A stretch of 64,000 nt of DNA from Streptomyces netropsis (lineage in GTDB: Bacteria; Actinomycetota; Actinomycetes; Streptomycetales; Streptomycetaceae). Location of the stretch: NCBI RefSeq assembly GCF_014203545.1, contig NZ_JACHJG010000001.1, positions 930,001 through 994,000 of the forward strand. Reading direction: 5' to 3'. The notes beneath the pieces were generated by a model. It did not search any database, was not told the DNA's origin, and saw nothing but the letters and a program-made list of their open reading frames with translations. Made by a program: the position numbers and the translations under genes. Positions 33,957 through 43,421 of the stretch are shown piece by piece. How positions within the stretch are numbered: position 1 is the stretch's first letter; each line of letters begins with the position of its first letter.

Positions 33957-36098
33957 ATGCGGCCCGTATCAAAGATCGAACGCACGGTGGCGCCCTTCGA
34001 GGTCGTCAGTCCCTTCCAGCCCAGCGGTGACCAGCCCACGGCCATCGCCGATCTGGAGCGGCGCATTCGCGCCGGTGAGAAGGACGTCGTCCTGCTCGGT
34101 GCGACCGGCACCGGCAAGTCGGCGACCACGGCGTGGATGATCGAGAAGCTCCAGCGGCCGACGCTCGTCATGGCGCCGAACAAGACCCTCGCGGCCCAGC
34201 TCGCCAACGAATTCCGCGAGCTCCTGCCCAACAACGCGGTCGAGTACTTCGTCTCGTACTACGACTACTACCAGCCCGAGGCGTACGTCCCTCAGTCGGA
34301 CACCTACATCGAGAAGGACTCCTCGATCAACGAGGAGGTCGAGCGGCTGCGCCACTCCGCGACGAATTCCCTGCTCACCCGGCGTGACGTGGTCGTGGTG
34401 GCCTCGGTCTCCTGCATCTACGGCCTCGGTACGCCGCAGGAGTACGTGGACCGCATGGTGCCGCTCAAGGTCGGCGAGGAGATCGACCGGGACCAGCTGC
34501 TGCGCCGCTTCGTGGAGATCCAGTACACGCGCAACGACGTGGCCTTCACGCGCGGCACGTTCCGGGTGCGCGGCGACACCATCGAGATCTTCCCGGTCTA
34601 CGAGGAACTGGCCGTCCGGATCGAGATGTTCGGTGACGAGATCGAGGCGCTCTCCACGCTCCACCCGCTCACCGGCGAGGTCATCTCCGACGACCGGGAG
34701 CTGTACGTCTTCCCCGCCAGCCACTACATCGCCGGCCCCGAGCGGATGGAGAAGGCCGTCGCGGGGATCGAGGCCGAGCTGGCGGAGACCCTCGCCCGGA
34801 TGGAGAAGCAGGGCAAGCTCCTCGAGGCCCAGCGGCTGCGCATGCGCACCACGTACGACATCGAGATGATGCGCCAGGTCGGCTCCTGCTCCGGCATCGA
34901 GAACTACTCGCTGCACATGGACGACCGTGAGCCCGGCTCCCCGCCGAACACCCTGATCGACTACTTCCCCGAAGACTTCCTGCTGGTCATCGACGAGTCG
35001 CATGTCACCGTCCCGCAGATCGGCGCGATGTACGAGGGGGACGCGTCCCGCAAGCGCACCCTCGTCGAGCACGGCTTCCGGCTGCCCTCGGCCATGGACA
35101 ACCGGCCGCTCAAGTGGGAGGAGTTCGTCGAGCGGATCGGACAGACCGTCTACCTCTCCGCGACCCCGGGGAAGTACGAGCTGTCCCGCGGTGACGGCTT
35201 CGTCGAGCAGATCATCCGGCCCACCGGCCTCGTCGACCCCGAGGTCGTCGTCAAGCCCACCGAGGGGCAGATCGACGACCTGGTGCACGAGATCCGCACG
35301 CGCACGGAGAAGGACGAGCGGGTCCTGGTCACCACACTGACCAAGAAGATGGCCGAGGACCTCACGGACTACTTCCTCGAGCTGGGCATCGCCGTGCGCT
35401 ATCTGCACAGCGACGTCGACACGCTGCGCCGCATCGAGCTGCTGCGCGAGCTGCGCGCCGGTGAGTACGACGTCCTGGTCGGCATCAACCTGCTGCGCGA
35501 GGGCCTCGACCTGCCCGAGGTGTCCCTGGTCGCCATCCTGGACGCCGACAAGGAGGGCTTCCTGCGCTCGGGGACCTCCCTGATCCAGACCATCGGACGC
35601 GCGGCGCGCAACGTCTCCGGTCAGGTCCATATGTACGCCGACAAGGTCACCCCGGCGATGGAGAAGGCCATCGAGGAGACCAACCGCCGCCGCGAGAAGC
35701 AGATCGCGTACAACAAGGAGCGGGGCATCGACCCGCAGCCGCTGCGCAAGAAGATCGGTGACATCGTCGCCACGATCGCCCGCGAGGAGATCGACACCCA
35801 GGAGCTGCTGGGCTCCGGCTATCGCCAGTCCGACCAGGGCAAGGCCCCCGTCCCCACGGCCGCCTCCGACAAGGCGGGCGCCAAGGGGGCCAAGGGGGCC
35901 AAGGGGAGGGGCAAGGCCAAGGCGGTCGTCGCGACGGACCGTCCCGCGGCGGAACTGGCCCAGCTCATCGAGGACATGACGGACCGCATGCGGGCCGCCG
36001 CGGCGGAGCTGCAGTTCGAGGTCGCCGCGCGGCTGCGCGACGAGGTGGGCGAGTTGAAGAAGGAGCTGCGGCAGATGCGCGAGGCCGGCCTGGCCTGA
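33957..36098 (+). CDS. uvrB: UvrABC excinuclease subunit B
   Basis: 713 aa. Walker A GATGTGKS is at 48-55, the damage-probing beta-hairpin [10 protein letters not shown] at 101-110, and LVIDESHVT and QTIGRAARN mark the helicase core. A C-terminal UVR domain (about 665-705, [31 protein letters not shown]) contacts UvrC. Before it lies a Lys/Gly/Ala linker with three GAK repeats (near 640-655), typical of Streptomyces. With UvrA it verifies bulky DNA lesions. ATG 33957 has no ribosome site, which agrees with a leaderless transcript. Confidence 0.98.
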   Translation: MRPVSKIERTVAPFEVVSPFQPSGDQPTAIADLERRIRAGEKDVVLLGATGTGKSATTAWMIEKLQRPTLVMAPNKTLAAQLANEFRELLPNNAVEYFVSYYDYYQPEAYVPQSDTYIEKDSSINEEVERLRHSATNSLLTRRDVVVVASVSCIYGLGTPQEYVDRMVPLKVGEEIDRDQLLRRFVEIQYTRNDVAFTRGTFRVRGDTIEIFPVYEELAVRIEMFGDEIEALSTLHPLTGEVISDDRELYVFPASHYIAGPERMEKAVAGIEAELAETLARMEKQGKLLEAQRLRMRTTYDIEMMRQVGSCSGIENYSLHMDDREPGSPPNTLIDYFPEDFLLVIDESHVTVPQIGAMYEGDASRKRTLVEHGFRLPSAMDNRPLKWEEFVERIGQTVYLSATPGKYELSRGDGFVEQIIRPTGLVDPEVVVKPTEGQIDDLVHEIRTRTEKDERVLVTTLTKKMAEDLTDYFLELGIAVRYLHSDVDTLRRIELLRELRAGEYDVLVGINLLREGLDLPEVSLVAILDADKEGFLRSGTSLIQTIGRAARNVSGQVHMYADKVTPAMEKAIEETNRRREKQIAYNKERGIDPQPLRKKIGDIVATIAREEIDTQELLGSGYRQSDQGKAPVPTAASDKAGAKGAKGAKGRGKAKAVVATDRPAAELAQLIEDMTDRMRAAAAELQFEVAARLRDEVGELKKELRQMREAGLA

Positions 36099-36263
36099 CG
36101 GGAGGGGCACCGGCCGGTCGCGCCGGCGGGAGATGTTGCAAGACCGCCACAAACCCTCCTCGGGTGTGCTCGCCGCCGGTGACAGTGCGTAGGGTCGTGG
36201 AGGAGACCGCGCCCAGCGCGCGGTCCACGGGGCAACACGAGAGAAAACGAGAAGGGACTGCGC

Positions 36264-36842
36264 GTGACGGTCAACTTGTCCAAGGGTCAGGGCATCAGCC
36301 TGCAGAAGGCCGACGGGGGCACCCTGACCGCGGTACGGATGGGGCTGGGCTGGCAGGCCGCTCCCCGCCGCGGACTGTTCGGGTCGCGCACGAGGGAGAT
36401 CGACCTCGACGCGTCGGCGCTGCTCTTCGCCGACAAGCAGCCCGTCGACGTGGTCTTCTTCCAGAAGCTGGTCAGCGACGACGGCTCGGTGCGGCACACC
36501 GGCGACAACCGCGTCGGCGGTGCGGGCCAGGGCGGCGACGACGAGGCGATCCTCGTCGACCTGCAGCGCGTTCCCGTGCACATCAACGAGATCGCCTTCA
36601 CGGTGAACTCCTTCACCGGCCAGACCTTCGGCGAGGTGCAGAACGCGTTCTGCCGCCTGGTCGACGAGACCACCGGCCAGGAGCTGGCCCGCTACACCCT
36701 CGATGGCGGCGGGCAGTACACCGCGCAGATCATGGCGAAGGTGCACCGCTCGGGCAACGGCTGGGCGATGACGGCCATCGGCACCCCGGCCAACGGCCGG
36801 ACCTTCCAGGACCTCGTCCCGGCGGTCCAGGCGAGCCTGTAG
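36264..36842 (+). CDS. TerD-family stress protein
   Basis: 192 aa, standard for TerD. MTVNLSKGQGISLQKADG opens the family, DLDASALLF and NRVGGAGQGGDDEAILVDL carry the acidic calcium-binding residues, and FCRLVDETTGQELARYTLDG closes it. TerD proteins bind calcium and belong to the Ter tellurite/phage/stress complex. GTG 36264 is used. A TAGGGT at 36190-36195 is a possible -10. It precedes a larger TerD fusion and terC, so it is part of a small Ter locus. Confidence 0.93.
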   Translation: MTVNLSKGQGISLQKADGGTLTAVRMGLGWQAAPRRGLFGSRTREIDLDASALLFADKQPVDVVFFQKLVSDDGSVRHTGDNRVGGAGQGGDDEAILVDLQRVPVHINEIAFTVNSFTGQTFGEVQNAFCRLVDETTGQELARYTLDGGGQYTAQIMAKVHRSGNGWAMTAIGTPANGRTFQDLVPAVQASL

Positions 36843-36958
36843 GGCTCGGCGGCACGACAGTCAGCGGTAGGACCGGGCCCGGCGGAGACAGCTCCGCCGG
36901 GCCCGCTGGCACAAACGAGCGCGGCGCGACGAGCGCGACACAACAAGGGGGAACGGCG

Positions 36959-38923
36959 ATGACGGCCGAGCTGACGCGGGGGCAGAACCACCCGCTGTCC
37001 GAGACCCGCCTGGAGATCAGGGTCTCGGCGGGCACTCCGGTGGTGGCGGGAGCCACCCTCGGTGACGCGGACGGCAAGGTCGCCGACGCCGCGTGGGTCG
37101 CGCACCCCGCCTCACCCCAGCTCCCCGGCCTCGAGGTGTCCCGCCAGGCGGCCGCCGACCACCGGCTGGCCGTCGACCTGGACGCCGTCCCGGACGCCGT
37201 GCACCGTGTCAACGTGCTGCTCGCCCTGCCGGCCGGAGTGGGCGGACCGGCCCGCTTCGGCGACATGGCGGCGCCTTTCCTCGCGGTCACCTCGCTGGAG
37301 GGTGCCGAGGTCGCCAGCTACACCATCACCGACCTGGACGCGGAGTCGGCCGTCGTCGCCCTGGAGCTCTACCGCCGGCAGGGCGCCTGGAAGGTGCGGG
37401 CCGTCGGCCAGGGCTACGCGGGCGGTCTCGCCGCGATGCTCGCCGACCAGGGGCTGCCCGGTGCGGCCGAGACGGCCAAGGCCATCGACGAGGCCGTCGC
37501 CGGGGGCATGGCCCGCGCGATCGCCCCACCCCCGTCCCGCCAGTCCCAGGGAGAGGGCGCCGTGCGGCGGGCGGCACAGACCGGCGGGAACGCCATGGAC
37601 GCCGGCCTGGCGGCCGTACGGCCCGACCACGACCCGCAGCCGGCCCCCGGTGACGGTCTCGCGGGCGGCCCGGCGGCGCAGCAGCCCCCGGCCACGGGCG
37701 GCCCCGTCAGCTACCAGCACCCCCGCCGCCGGACGTCGACGCCGCCGGAGCCGGCGCCCGCCGCCCCGCAGGCCGAGCCGGGTCAGCCCGCCCGGCCCGT
37801 GGCGGGTGACGCCAGCGGCTGGACGATGAACGAGCGGCTCTACAACCAGGTCTGGGGCATGTTCGAGGACCTGGCCCGCACCACCGCCGCGTACCGCAGC
37901 GCGGTCGACTTCGCCGAGTCCCGTCTGGAGCAGGAGCTGGACCGGGTGCTCTCCGACCCGCGCACCCGCGTCGGGCCCGCCGCCGACGCCGCCCGGCAGG
38001 AAGCGCGCGCCAAGCAGGACGCGCTCGTCGAGCAGGCCCGCGCCGCCCTCGACCGGGACCTCGCCCAGCTCGCCGCCGAGTCCGAGGTCGTCGAGCACGC
38101 CCTCCCGCCCGCCTTCGCCCGCTGGGACAGCCCGGTCTGGCAGGGCTACCAGGCGCCGCTGGAGACCCCGATGGCGCTGCGCCTGGGCGATCTGCGGCTG
38201 CCGGAGCGCACGAATCTGCGCATCCCCATGCTGGTGCGGCTGCCGCTGGAGCGCGGGCTGTGGATCGACAGCGGCCGGTCCGACGGCACGGACGCCGGCC
38301 TGGTGGACTCCGCCGAGCTGCGCAGGCTGGCGATGGACACGGCGGTCGCGCACGCCGCGCGGCTGCTGGCCGTCTACCCGGTCGGTGACCTCACGGTGCA
38401 CGTCATCGACCCGGCGGGGTCGGCCGGTGCCGCCCTGGCGCCGCTGCTGCAGTCCGGGGCGCTGAAGGAGCCTCCGGCGGCCGGGGCCCAGGGGGTGACC
38501 GCGCTGCTGGCGCAGCTGACGCGGCGCGTCGACCTGGTGCAGATGGCGGTCCGCAGCGGGGCCGTCGACTCCCTGCCGCCGGACCTCGACGTCGCCGAAC
38601 AGCTGCTGATCGTCAACGACTTCCCGCACGGCTTCGACGACCGGGCCGTCACCCAGCTGCGGTACCTCGCGGACGAGGGCCCGGCCGTGGGGGTGCACCT
38701 GATGATGGTGGCCGACCGGGAGGACTCCCGGGTGTACGGGCCGGTGCTCGACCCGCTCTGGCGTGCTCTGCTGAGGATCACGCCGGTGCCCTCCGACCAC
38801 CTCGCCGATCCCTGGGTGGGGCATGCCTGGACCTATGAACCCTCGCTCGTGCCCGCCGGGAGTGAGGTGTTGCGGCAGGTGCTGTGGCAGGTCGGCCAGG
38901 CCCGGCGGGCCTACGGCCTCTAG
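36959..38923 (+). CDS. TerD domain fused to a degenerate FtsK-like domain
   Basis: 654 aa. Residues 1-185 are a divergent TerD domain (LEIRVSAGTPVVAGATLGDADG, VASYTITDLDAESAVVALELYRRQG). Residues 190-290 are Pro/Ala-rich. About 290-390 is helical, probably coiled. Residues 400-654 (LVRLPLERGLWIDSG, GDLTVHVIDPAGSAGAALAP, LLIVNDFPHGFDDRAVTQL) resemble the nucleotide-binding-fold domain that precedes the active motor in FtsK/SpoIIIE-like ATPases. No Walker A GxxGxGK[ST] is visible, so ATPase activity is unlikely. AAGGGGG stands before ATG 36959. The FtsK relation rests on pattern memory and needs profile confirmation. Confidence 0.75.
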   Translation: MTAELTRGQNHPLSETRLEIRVSAGTPVVAGATLGDADGKVADAAWVAHPASPQLPGLEVSRQAAADHRLAVDLDAVPDAVHRVNVLLALPAGVGGPARFGDMAAPFLAVTSLEGAEVASYTITDLDAESAVVALELYRRQGAWKVRAVGQGYAGGLAAMLADQGLPGAAETAKAIDEAVAGGMARAIAPPPSRQSQGEGAVRRAAQTGGNAMDAGLAAVRPDHDPQPAPGDGLAGGPAAQQPPATGGPVSYQHPRRRTSTPPEPAPAAPQAEPGQPARPVAGDASGWTMNERLYNQVWGMFEDLARTTAAYRSAVDFAESRLEQELDRVLSDPRTRVGPAADAARQEARAKQDALVEQARAALDRDLAQLAAESEVVEHALPPAFARWDSPVWQGYQAPLETPMALRLGDLRLPERTNLRIPMLVRLPLERGLWIDSGRSDGTDAGLVDSAELRRLAMDTAVAHAARLLAVYPVGDLTVHVIDPAGSAGAALAPLLQSGALKEPPAAGAQGVTALLAQLTRRVDLVQMAVRSGAVDSLPPDLDVAEQLLIVNDFPHGFDDRAVTQLRYLADEGPAVGVHLMMVADREDSRVYGPVLDPLWRALLRITPVPSDHLADPWVGHAWTYEPSLVPAGSEVLRQVLWQVGQARRAYGL

Positions 38924-38975
38924 CTCCCGGCCCTGACTCACCAAACAGCATCTGACCAGGGGTTTTGGGGGATTC

Positions 38976-39005
38976 TTTACTATTTCTTGGGTCTTCCTGT
39001 ACTGT
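38976..39005 (+). promoter_or_regulatory. Candidate terC promoter
   Basis: TTTACT (38976-38981), 18-nt spacer, TACTGT (39000-39005), in a locally AT-richer stretch. Transcription would begin near 39012, immediately before the leader repeats. Confidence 0.4.
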
Positions 39006-39013
39006 TTTTGGTA

Positions 39014-39100
39014 CGGAGGAAGCCCCGTGGGCCGAATGCGGGTGAACGTTCCTCCGGCAGCGACGACGCTGGTAGTTGCCGTACAGAGTGCCGGAGGAAC
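39014..39100 (+). promoter_or_regulatory. terC leader with mutually exclusive anti-SD pairings
   Basis: Segment A CGGAGGAA (39014-39021), segment B GTTCCTCCGG (39048-39057) and segment C CCGGAGGAAC (39091-39100). B is perfectly complementary to C over 10 bp and to A over 8 bp. C is the Shine-Dalgarno for the terC start at 39102. A is itself a Shine-Dalgarno for an in-frame GTG at 39027. This is the layout of a translational switch. It does not match the yybP-ykoY manganese riboswitch as I remember it. Confidence 0.5.
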
Positions 39101-39101
39101 A

Positions 39102-40088
39102 GTGGACGTTTCCCTGACCCTGTGGGTGCTGACCATTCTTGGTCTGTGCGCCCTCATCGCCGCCGACTTCTTCATAGGGGGCCGCAAGCCCCATGAGGTC
39201 TCCATCAAGGAGGCCGGGATCTGGACCGTGGTCTGGATCGTCCTCGCGGGACTCTTCGGGCTGGGGCTGCTGTTCTTCGGCGGCGGTCAGCCGGCCGGTG
39301 AGTTCTTCGCGGGCTTCATCACTGAGAAGTCCCTGAGCGTCGACAACCTCTTCGTCTTCGTCCTGATCATGGCGAAGTTCGCGGTCCCGCCGATCTACCA
39401 GCAGCGCGTGCTCATGGTCGGTGTGCTGATCGCCCTCGTTCTGCGGGCCGGTTTCATCGGGGCGGGCGCGGCGATCATCGCCAACTTCTCCTGGATCTTC
39501 TACCTCTTCGGCGCCTTCCTCATCTGGACCGCCTGGAAGCTCATCCAGGAGGCGCGGGCCGACGCGGAGGAAGAGGAGTTCGAGGAGAACCGCTTCCTGA
39601 AGCTGGTCGAGAAGCGCTTCCCGTCCACCGACAAGTACCACGGCACCAAGCTCTTCGTCGTCGAGAACGGCAAGCGCCTGATGACCCCGATGCTGATCGT
39701 CATGCTGGCGATCGGCACCACCGATGTGCTCTTCGCCCTGGACTCGATCCCGGCCATCTTCGGCCTCACCCAGGACCCGTACATCGTCTTCACCGCCAAC
39801 GCCTTCGCCCTCATGGGTCTGCGTCAGCTGTACTTCCTGATCGGCGGCCTGCTGCGGAAGCTGGTCCACCTCTCCTACGGGCTGTCGATCATCCTCGGCT
39901 TCATCGGCGTCAAGCTCGTGCTGCACGCCCTGCACGAGAACGGGGTCGGCGTCCCCGAGATCAGCATCCCGGTCTCGCTCGGCGTCATCTGCGCGGTGCT
40001 GGTCGTCACGACCGTCACCAGCCTCTACGCCTCCAAGAAGCAGGAGCCGGCGGAGCCGGCCAAGGACAAGGACAGCAGCCTGGTCTAG
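39102..40088 (+). CDS. terC: TerC-family integral membrane protein
   Basis: 328 aa from GTG 39102, with CGGAGGAAC directly upstream. About eight transmembrane helices, with the TerC signatures GFITEKSLSVDNLFVFVLIMAKF and LAIGTTDVLFALDSIPAIFGLTQDPYIVFTANAFALMGLRQLYFL. Conserved acids in these motifs are thought to bind metal. TerC proteins are linked to tellurite resistance and, in several bacteria, to Mn export or metal loading of exoenzymes. An in-frame start at GTG 39027 would add 25 residues. It ends before repeat copy 2. Confidence 0.93.
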   Translation: MDVSLTLWVLTILGLCALIAADFFIGGRKPHEVSIKEAGIWTVVWIVLAGLFGLGLLFFGGGQPAGEFFAGFITEKSLSVDNLFVFVLIMAKFAVPPIYQQRVLMVGVLIALVLRAGFIGAGAAIIANFSWIFYLFGAFLIWTAWKLIQEARADAEEEEFEENRFLKLVEKRFPSTDKYHGTKLFVVENGKRLMTPMLIVMLAIGTTDVLFALDSIPAIFGLTQDPYIVFTANAFALMGLRQLYFLIGGLLRKLVHLSYGLSIILGFIGVKLVLHALHENGVGVPEISIPVSLGVICAVLVVTTVTSLYASKKQEPAEPAKDKDSSLV

Positions 40089-40100
40089 GGCCTGGGAGAT

Positions 40101-40181
40101 GTCCTCAGCGGGCTGGTCGTGGCTGAGCTCAGCCACGACCAGCCCGCCCGGCGATTGAGGACACCGCCCGCGCAGCGGAGG
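40101..40181. repeat. Dispersed palindromic repeat, copy 2
   Basis: A perfect 40-bp palindrome (40108-40147, 20-bp arms, no loop) is enclosed by GTCCTCA (40101) and TGAGGAC (40156-40162), then CCGCCCGCGCAGCGG. It is in the opposite orientation to copies 1, 3 and 4. It lies between the convergent stops of terC and the MFS gene and can act as a two-way terminator. Confidence 0.9.
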
Positions 40182-40210
40182 TACACACGGACGCGGTGGC
40201 CTGCCGGGCC

Positions 40211-41530
40211 CTACGCGGTCGCGTACTCCGTCGCCGGGCCGGGGGCCGCCGCCGTGGGGCGGGTGTCGGGCAGGAGCGCGAAGCAGCCGAGGCTCAGCAG
40301 GGCGATCCCGGTCAGATAGCCGGCGACGCCCCAGGGCGGTCCGTCGCCCTGGGACGCCGCGGTCGCCACGATCGGGGTCAGGGCGCCGCCCAGGACGCCC
40401 GCCAGGTTGTAGCCGACGGCCGCGCCCGTGCAGCGCACCCGGGGCTCGTACAGCTCGGGGAGATAGGCCCCGGTCACGGCGAACATGGTGGTGAAGGCCA
40501 GCATCGCGACGACGAAGCCCGCCAGCATCAGCACCGGCCGGCCGGTCTGCAGCAGCGCCACCAGCGGGACCATCCACACCACCACGACGGTGCAGCCGAT
40601 CAGGCACAGCGGGCGGCGCCCGTAGCGGTCGCCCAGCAGGGCGACCAGCGGGGTGGCCACGCCCGAGGCGGCGACCGCGACCATGATGCAGGCGAGCATG
40701 ACCGTGCGGTCGACGTGGAGCTGCTCGGTGGCATAGGCGAGCGACCAGGTCGTGACCGTGTAGAAGACGGCGTAGCCCGCCGCGAGGCCGCCCGCGGTCA
40801 GCAGGACGAGCCGCCAGTGCCCGCGTACGATCTCGGCCAGCGGCAGCGAGGCACGGGTCTCGTTGGCGGCCAGCTCCTGGAAGGCCGGCGTCTCGCTGAG
40901 CTGAGTGCGCAGCAGCAGCCCGGCCGCCGCCAGCAGACCCGCCGCCCAGAACGGCACCCGCCAGCCCCAGGACAGGAACTGCGCCTCGGTGAGCGTGGCC
41001 GACAGGGTGAGCGTCAGACCGTTGGCCAGGACGAAGCCCACGGAGGGGCCGACCTGCGGGAAGCTCGACCACAGGACACGCCGGTGGGCGGGCGCGTGTT
41101 CGGCGGTCAGCAGCACCGCGCCGCCCCACTCGCCCCCGAGCCCGAGGCCCTGTACGAAGCGCAGGACGAGCAGCAGCACCGGGGCGGCGATGCCGATGCT
41201 GTCGTAGGTGGGCACCAGGCCGACCGCGACCGTCGCCACGCCCGTCAGGAGCAGGGACGCGATGAGGACCGGGCGCCGCCCGTGACGGTCGCCGATATGG
41301 CCGAAAAGAATGGAGCCGAGCGGGCGGGCGAGGAACCCGACGCCGAAGGTGCCGAAGGCGGCGAGCGTGCCGATCAGCGGTGAGACGGTGGGGAAGAAGA
41401 GCGGGCCGAGGACGAGCGCCGCGGCCGTGCCGTAGACGAAGAAGTCGTAGAACTCGATGGCGGTACCGGCCAGCGAGGCGGCCGCCAGCCGGAACATGGA
41501 CGGTGAACTCTGGGAACGGTCTCGTTGCAT
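40211..41530 (-). CDS. MHS-family MFS transporter
   Basis: 439 aa from ATG 41530 (ATG 41563 is an in-frame alternative). Twelve transmembrane helices are expected. Family motifs are AGTAIEFYDFFVYGTAA, FGHIGDRHGRRPVL (loop 2-3), and RFVQGLGLGGEWGGAVLL, all diagnostic of the metabolite:H+ symporter group (ProP, ShiA, KgtP). The mirrored loop GDRYGRRPLCLIG lies in the second half. It likely imports an organic acid or osmolyte by proton symport; the substrate cannot be told from sequence. It stands alone between repeat copy 2 and a strong hairpin. Confidence 0.92.
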   Translation of the reverse strand: MQRDRSQSSPSMFRLAAASLAGTAIEFYDFFVYGTAAALVLGPLFFPTVSPLIGTLAAFGTFGVGFLARPLGSILFGHIGDRHGRRPVLIASLLLTGVATVAVGLVPTYDSIGIAAPVLLLVLRFVQGLGLGGEWGGAVLLTAEHAPAHRRVLWSSFPQVGPSVGFVLANGLTLTLSATLTEAQFLSWGWRVPFWAAGLLAAAGLLLRTQLSETPAFQELAANETRASLPLAEIVRGHWRLVLLTAGGLAAGYAVFYTVTTWSLAYATEQLHVDRTVMLACIMVAVAASGVATPLVALLGDRYGRRPLCLIGCTVVVVWMVPLVALLQTGRPVLMLAGFVVAMLAFTTMFAVTGAYLPELYEPRVRCTGAAVGYNLAGVLGGALTPIVATAASQGDGPPWGVAGYLTGIALLSLGCFALLPDTRPTAAAPGPATEYATA

Positions 41531-41719
41531 GTAATGCCCAACTTCCATGGAGATGGCAGGCAACGGGGCGTGGGGGAGCGCGGCTCGGGGCGCGGCGGGT
41601 ATCGGCCGGTCCGTCGGTACGACGGCGGTACCCGCCCCCTCCCGCCCCCCGTCCGCGGCCCTGCGCCGCCTCTCCCTGGCGGTACCTCCGCGCTGCCGCC
41701 CCCTCGGGCAGCGCAGAGG

Positions 41720-41756
41720 GGTAAGGACCGGCGGCCATGGGCCGCCGGTCCTTACC
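41720..41756. terminator. Terminator between the MBL gene and the MFS gene
   Basis: GGTAAGGACCGGCGGC (41720-41735) pairs perfectly with GCCGCCGGTCCTTACC (41741-41756) around a 5-nt loop. The 16-bp stem lies 53 nt after the MBL stop on the minus strand and isolates it from the MFS gene. Confidence 0.85.
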
Positions 41757-41808
41757 GTTCAACATTCTTCAACGTTGTCGTTCGCCCGGCCGTGGGGCCG
41801 GGGCGGCG

Positions 41809-42465
41809 TCACCAGCCGCGCTCGCGCCATTCCGCGAGGTGCGGGCGCTCGGCGCCCAGTGTGGTGTCGTTGCCGTGGCCCGGGTAGACCCAGGTCTCGT
41901 CGGGCAGAGCGCCGAAGATCTTGGTCTCGACGTCGTCGAGGAGGTTGGCGAAGGCCTTGGGGTCGTCGTGCGTGTTGCCCACGCCGCCGGGGAAGAGGCA
42001 GTCGCCGGTGAAGACGTGCGCGTGGCCGTGCGGGTCGTCGTAGACGAGCGCGATGCTGCCCGGCGTGTGGCCGACGAGGTGGCGGGCCGTCAGCTCCACG
42101 CGGCCGACCCGGACGGTGTCCCCGTCCTCGACGAGCACGTCCGTCGGCACCGGGATGCCCTCGGCGTCGAAACGGCCCGCCAGGGTGCGGGCGCCGGTGG
42201 CGGCCACCACCTCGGCCAGCGCGCCCCAGTGGTCGGGGTGCTGGTGGGTCGTCACCACGGAGGCGATGCCGCTGTCGCCGATCAGGGCGAGCAGGGTGTG
42301 CGGCTCGGCGGCGGCGTCGATCAGCAGCTGCTCGTCCGTCGCCCGGCAACGCAGCAGATAGGCGTTGTTGTTCATGGGGCCGACCGCGACCTTGGAGATC
42401 ATCAGATCGGCCAACTCGTGTACGTCCGCAGGTCCGCCGACCTCTACCGCTCCGCTGTACGTCAT
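41809..42465 (-). CDS. MBL-fold metallohydrolase (glyoxalase II-like)
   Basis: 218 aa. Zinc ligands are in THQHPDHWG, then the histidine in HLVGHTPGS, the aspartate in FTGDCLFPGG and the C-terminal histidine in VYPGHGND. Size and motifs match hydroxyacylglutathione-hydrolase-like enzymes, which in actinobacteria may act on mycothiol conjugates. The start ATG 42465 lies 9 nt after the stop of the maleylpyruvate isomerase family gene, so both form an operon. That pairing supports a thiol-linked detoxification role, which is an inference. Confidence 0.9.
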   Translation of the reverse strand: MTYSGAVEVGGPADVHELADLMISKVAVGPMNNNAYLLRCRATDEQLLIDAAAEPHTLLALIGDSGIASVVTTHQHPDHWGALAEVVAATGARTLAGRFDAEGIPVPTDVLVEDGDTVRVGRVELTARHLVGHTPGSIALVYDDPHGHAHVFTGDCLFPGGVGNTHDDPKAFANLLDDVETKIFGALPDETWVYPGHGNDTTLGAERPHLAEWRERGW

Positions 42466-42474
42466 GGGATCACC

Positions 42475-43173
42475 CTATAGCGGAGGCAGAACGGGCAGCG
42501 GAGCGCCACCGGTTTCGAGATCCGAGCCGTCGCACCGTCCGGCGAGCCAGCCCATCAGTGCCGCCGGGGTGCCGGTGACCGGGGTGGGCTCGCCCTCGCG
42601 CCGGCCGGTGGCCCACTGCTTGCCGTCGTGCCCGCCGCCGGTGGCGGTCAGCCGCAGCGCGGGGACGCCGGGGTTGCCGGTGAAGCGCTCCGCGAGGAAC
42701 TCGATCTCCCGGGCGGTGAACTCGTCGGACAGGTCGGTCAGTTCGTAGCCGATGCCGAGGTCGACGTGGTGCAGCTCGACCTCGACGAGGCGGCGGAAGG
42801 GGACGCGCGCGGCGGAGTCGGTCACGCCGTTGCGCATCTCGATCGTGCGGCTCCAGTCCGCGGGCGCGTCGGCCGTCCGCAGGAAGCCGGCGGAGCTGTC
42901 GCGCAGGTCGGCGAGCTGGACCTCGAGCGGACGGGGCGCGTCCCGCTCGATGTCGGCCTCGCGTGCCTCGCCGCTCACGTACATGGGGCGGCCCTCCAGG
43001 ACGTTCACGAGGGCGTCCGCGTTACGGGCCAGATGGGCGAGGAGGTGGCCACGGGTCCAGCCGGGAAGCCGTGACGGCTCGGCGACGGCGGCGTTGTCCA
43101 GGTCGCCGATCGCGGAGAGCAGCCGGTCGGTGGCTTCACGTACAGCGGCGAGGTCGTGCACATGATCAATCAT
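42475..43173 (-). CDS. Maleylpyruvate isomerase family mycothiol-dependent protein
   Basis: 232 aa from ATG 43173. The DinB-like four-helix N-terminal domain shows [26 protein letters not shown], whose histidine pattern ([10 protein letters not shown], and later [14 protein letters not shown]) binds the metal. The C-terminal domain follows with [18 protein letters not shown] and ALMGWLAGR. Such enzymes use mycothiol as a cofactor, but the true substrate varies. The frame is open further upstream to 43404, overlapping the uvrA promoter; the conserved part begins at 43173. It is divergent from uvrA. Confidence 0.9.
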   Translation of the reverse strand: MIDHVHDLAAVREATDRLLSAIGDLDNAAVAEPSRLPGWTRGHLLAHLARNADALVNVLEGRPMYVSGEAREADIERDAPRPLEVQLADLRDSSAGFLRTADAPADWSRTIEMRNGVTDSAARVPFRRLVEVELHHVDLGIGYELTDLSDEFTAREIEFLAERFTGNPGVPALRLTATGGGHDGKQWATGRREGEPTPVTGTPAALMGWLAGRCDGSDLETGGAPLPVLPPL

Positions 43174-43319
43174 GCCGCCGACGATAGCCGGGCCACACCT
43201 TCGGGTGAAGGTGTCCGATCCCGCCCCTGAATCGAATGTACGTGCTATATGGTCGGGAGCGTCGCTGACGGCACCGCGGGGCCGCACCGATCCGGTGCCC
43301 GCCTTCGCACGACCCTCGC

Positions 43320-43342
43320 TTGTCAGTGGCCCCCCGTACTCT
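43320..43342 (+). promoter_or_regulatory. DNA-damage (RecA-NDp/PafBC-type) promoter of uvrA
   Basis: TTGTCAGTG (43320-43328), 8 nt, TACTCT (43337-43342): a full match to TTGTCRGTG-N8-TAnnnT. The leader to GTG 43422 is about 70 nt. Confidence 0.85.
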
Positions 43343-43421
43343 GGATCGAGGGGCAGCGAACCCTCCCCGCAGCTCCTCGGAAGCTCCCCGGAGCCGACTC
43401 TCAAGAAAGGTGCCGACCGGC

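Noticed and set aside
38924..39101. yybP-ykoY manganese riboswitch upstream of terC.
   Set aside because: I could not match the conserved loop sequences of that class. The leader has a different, SD-pairing architecture.
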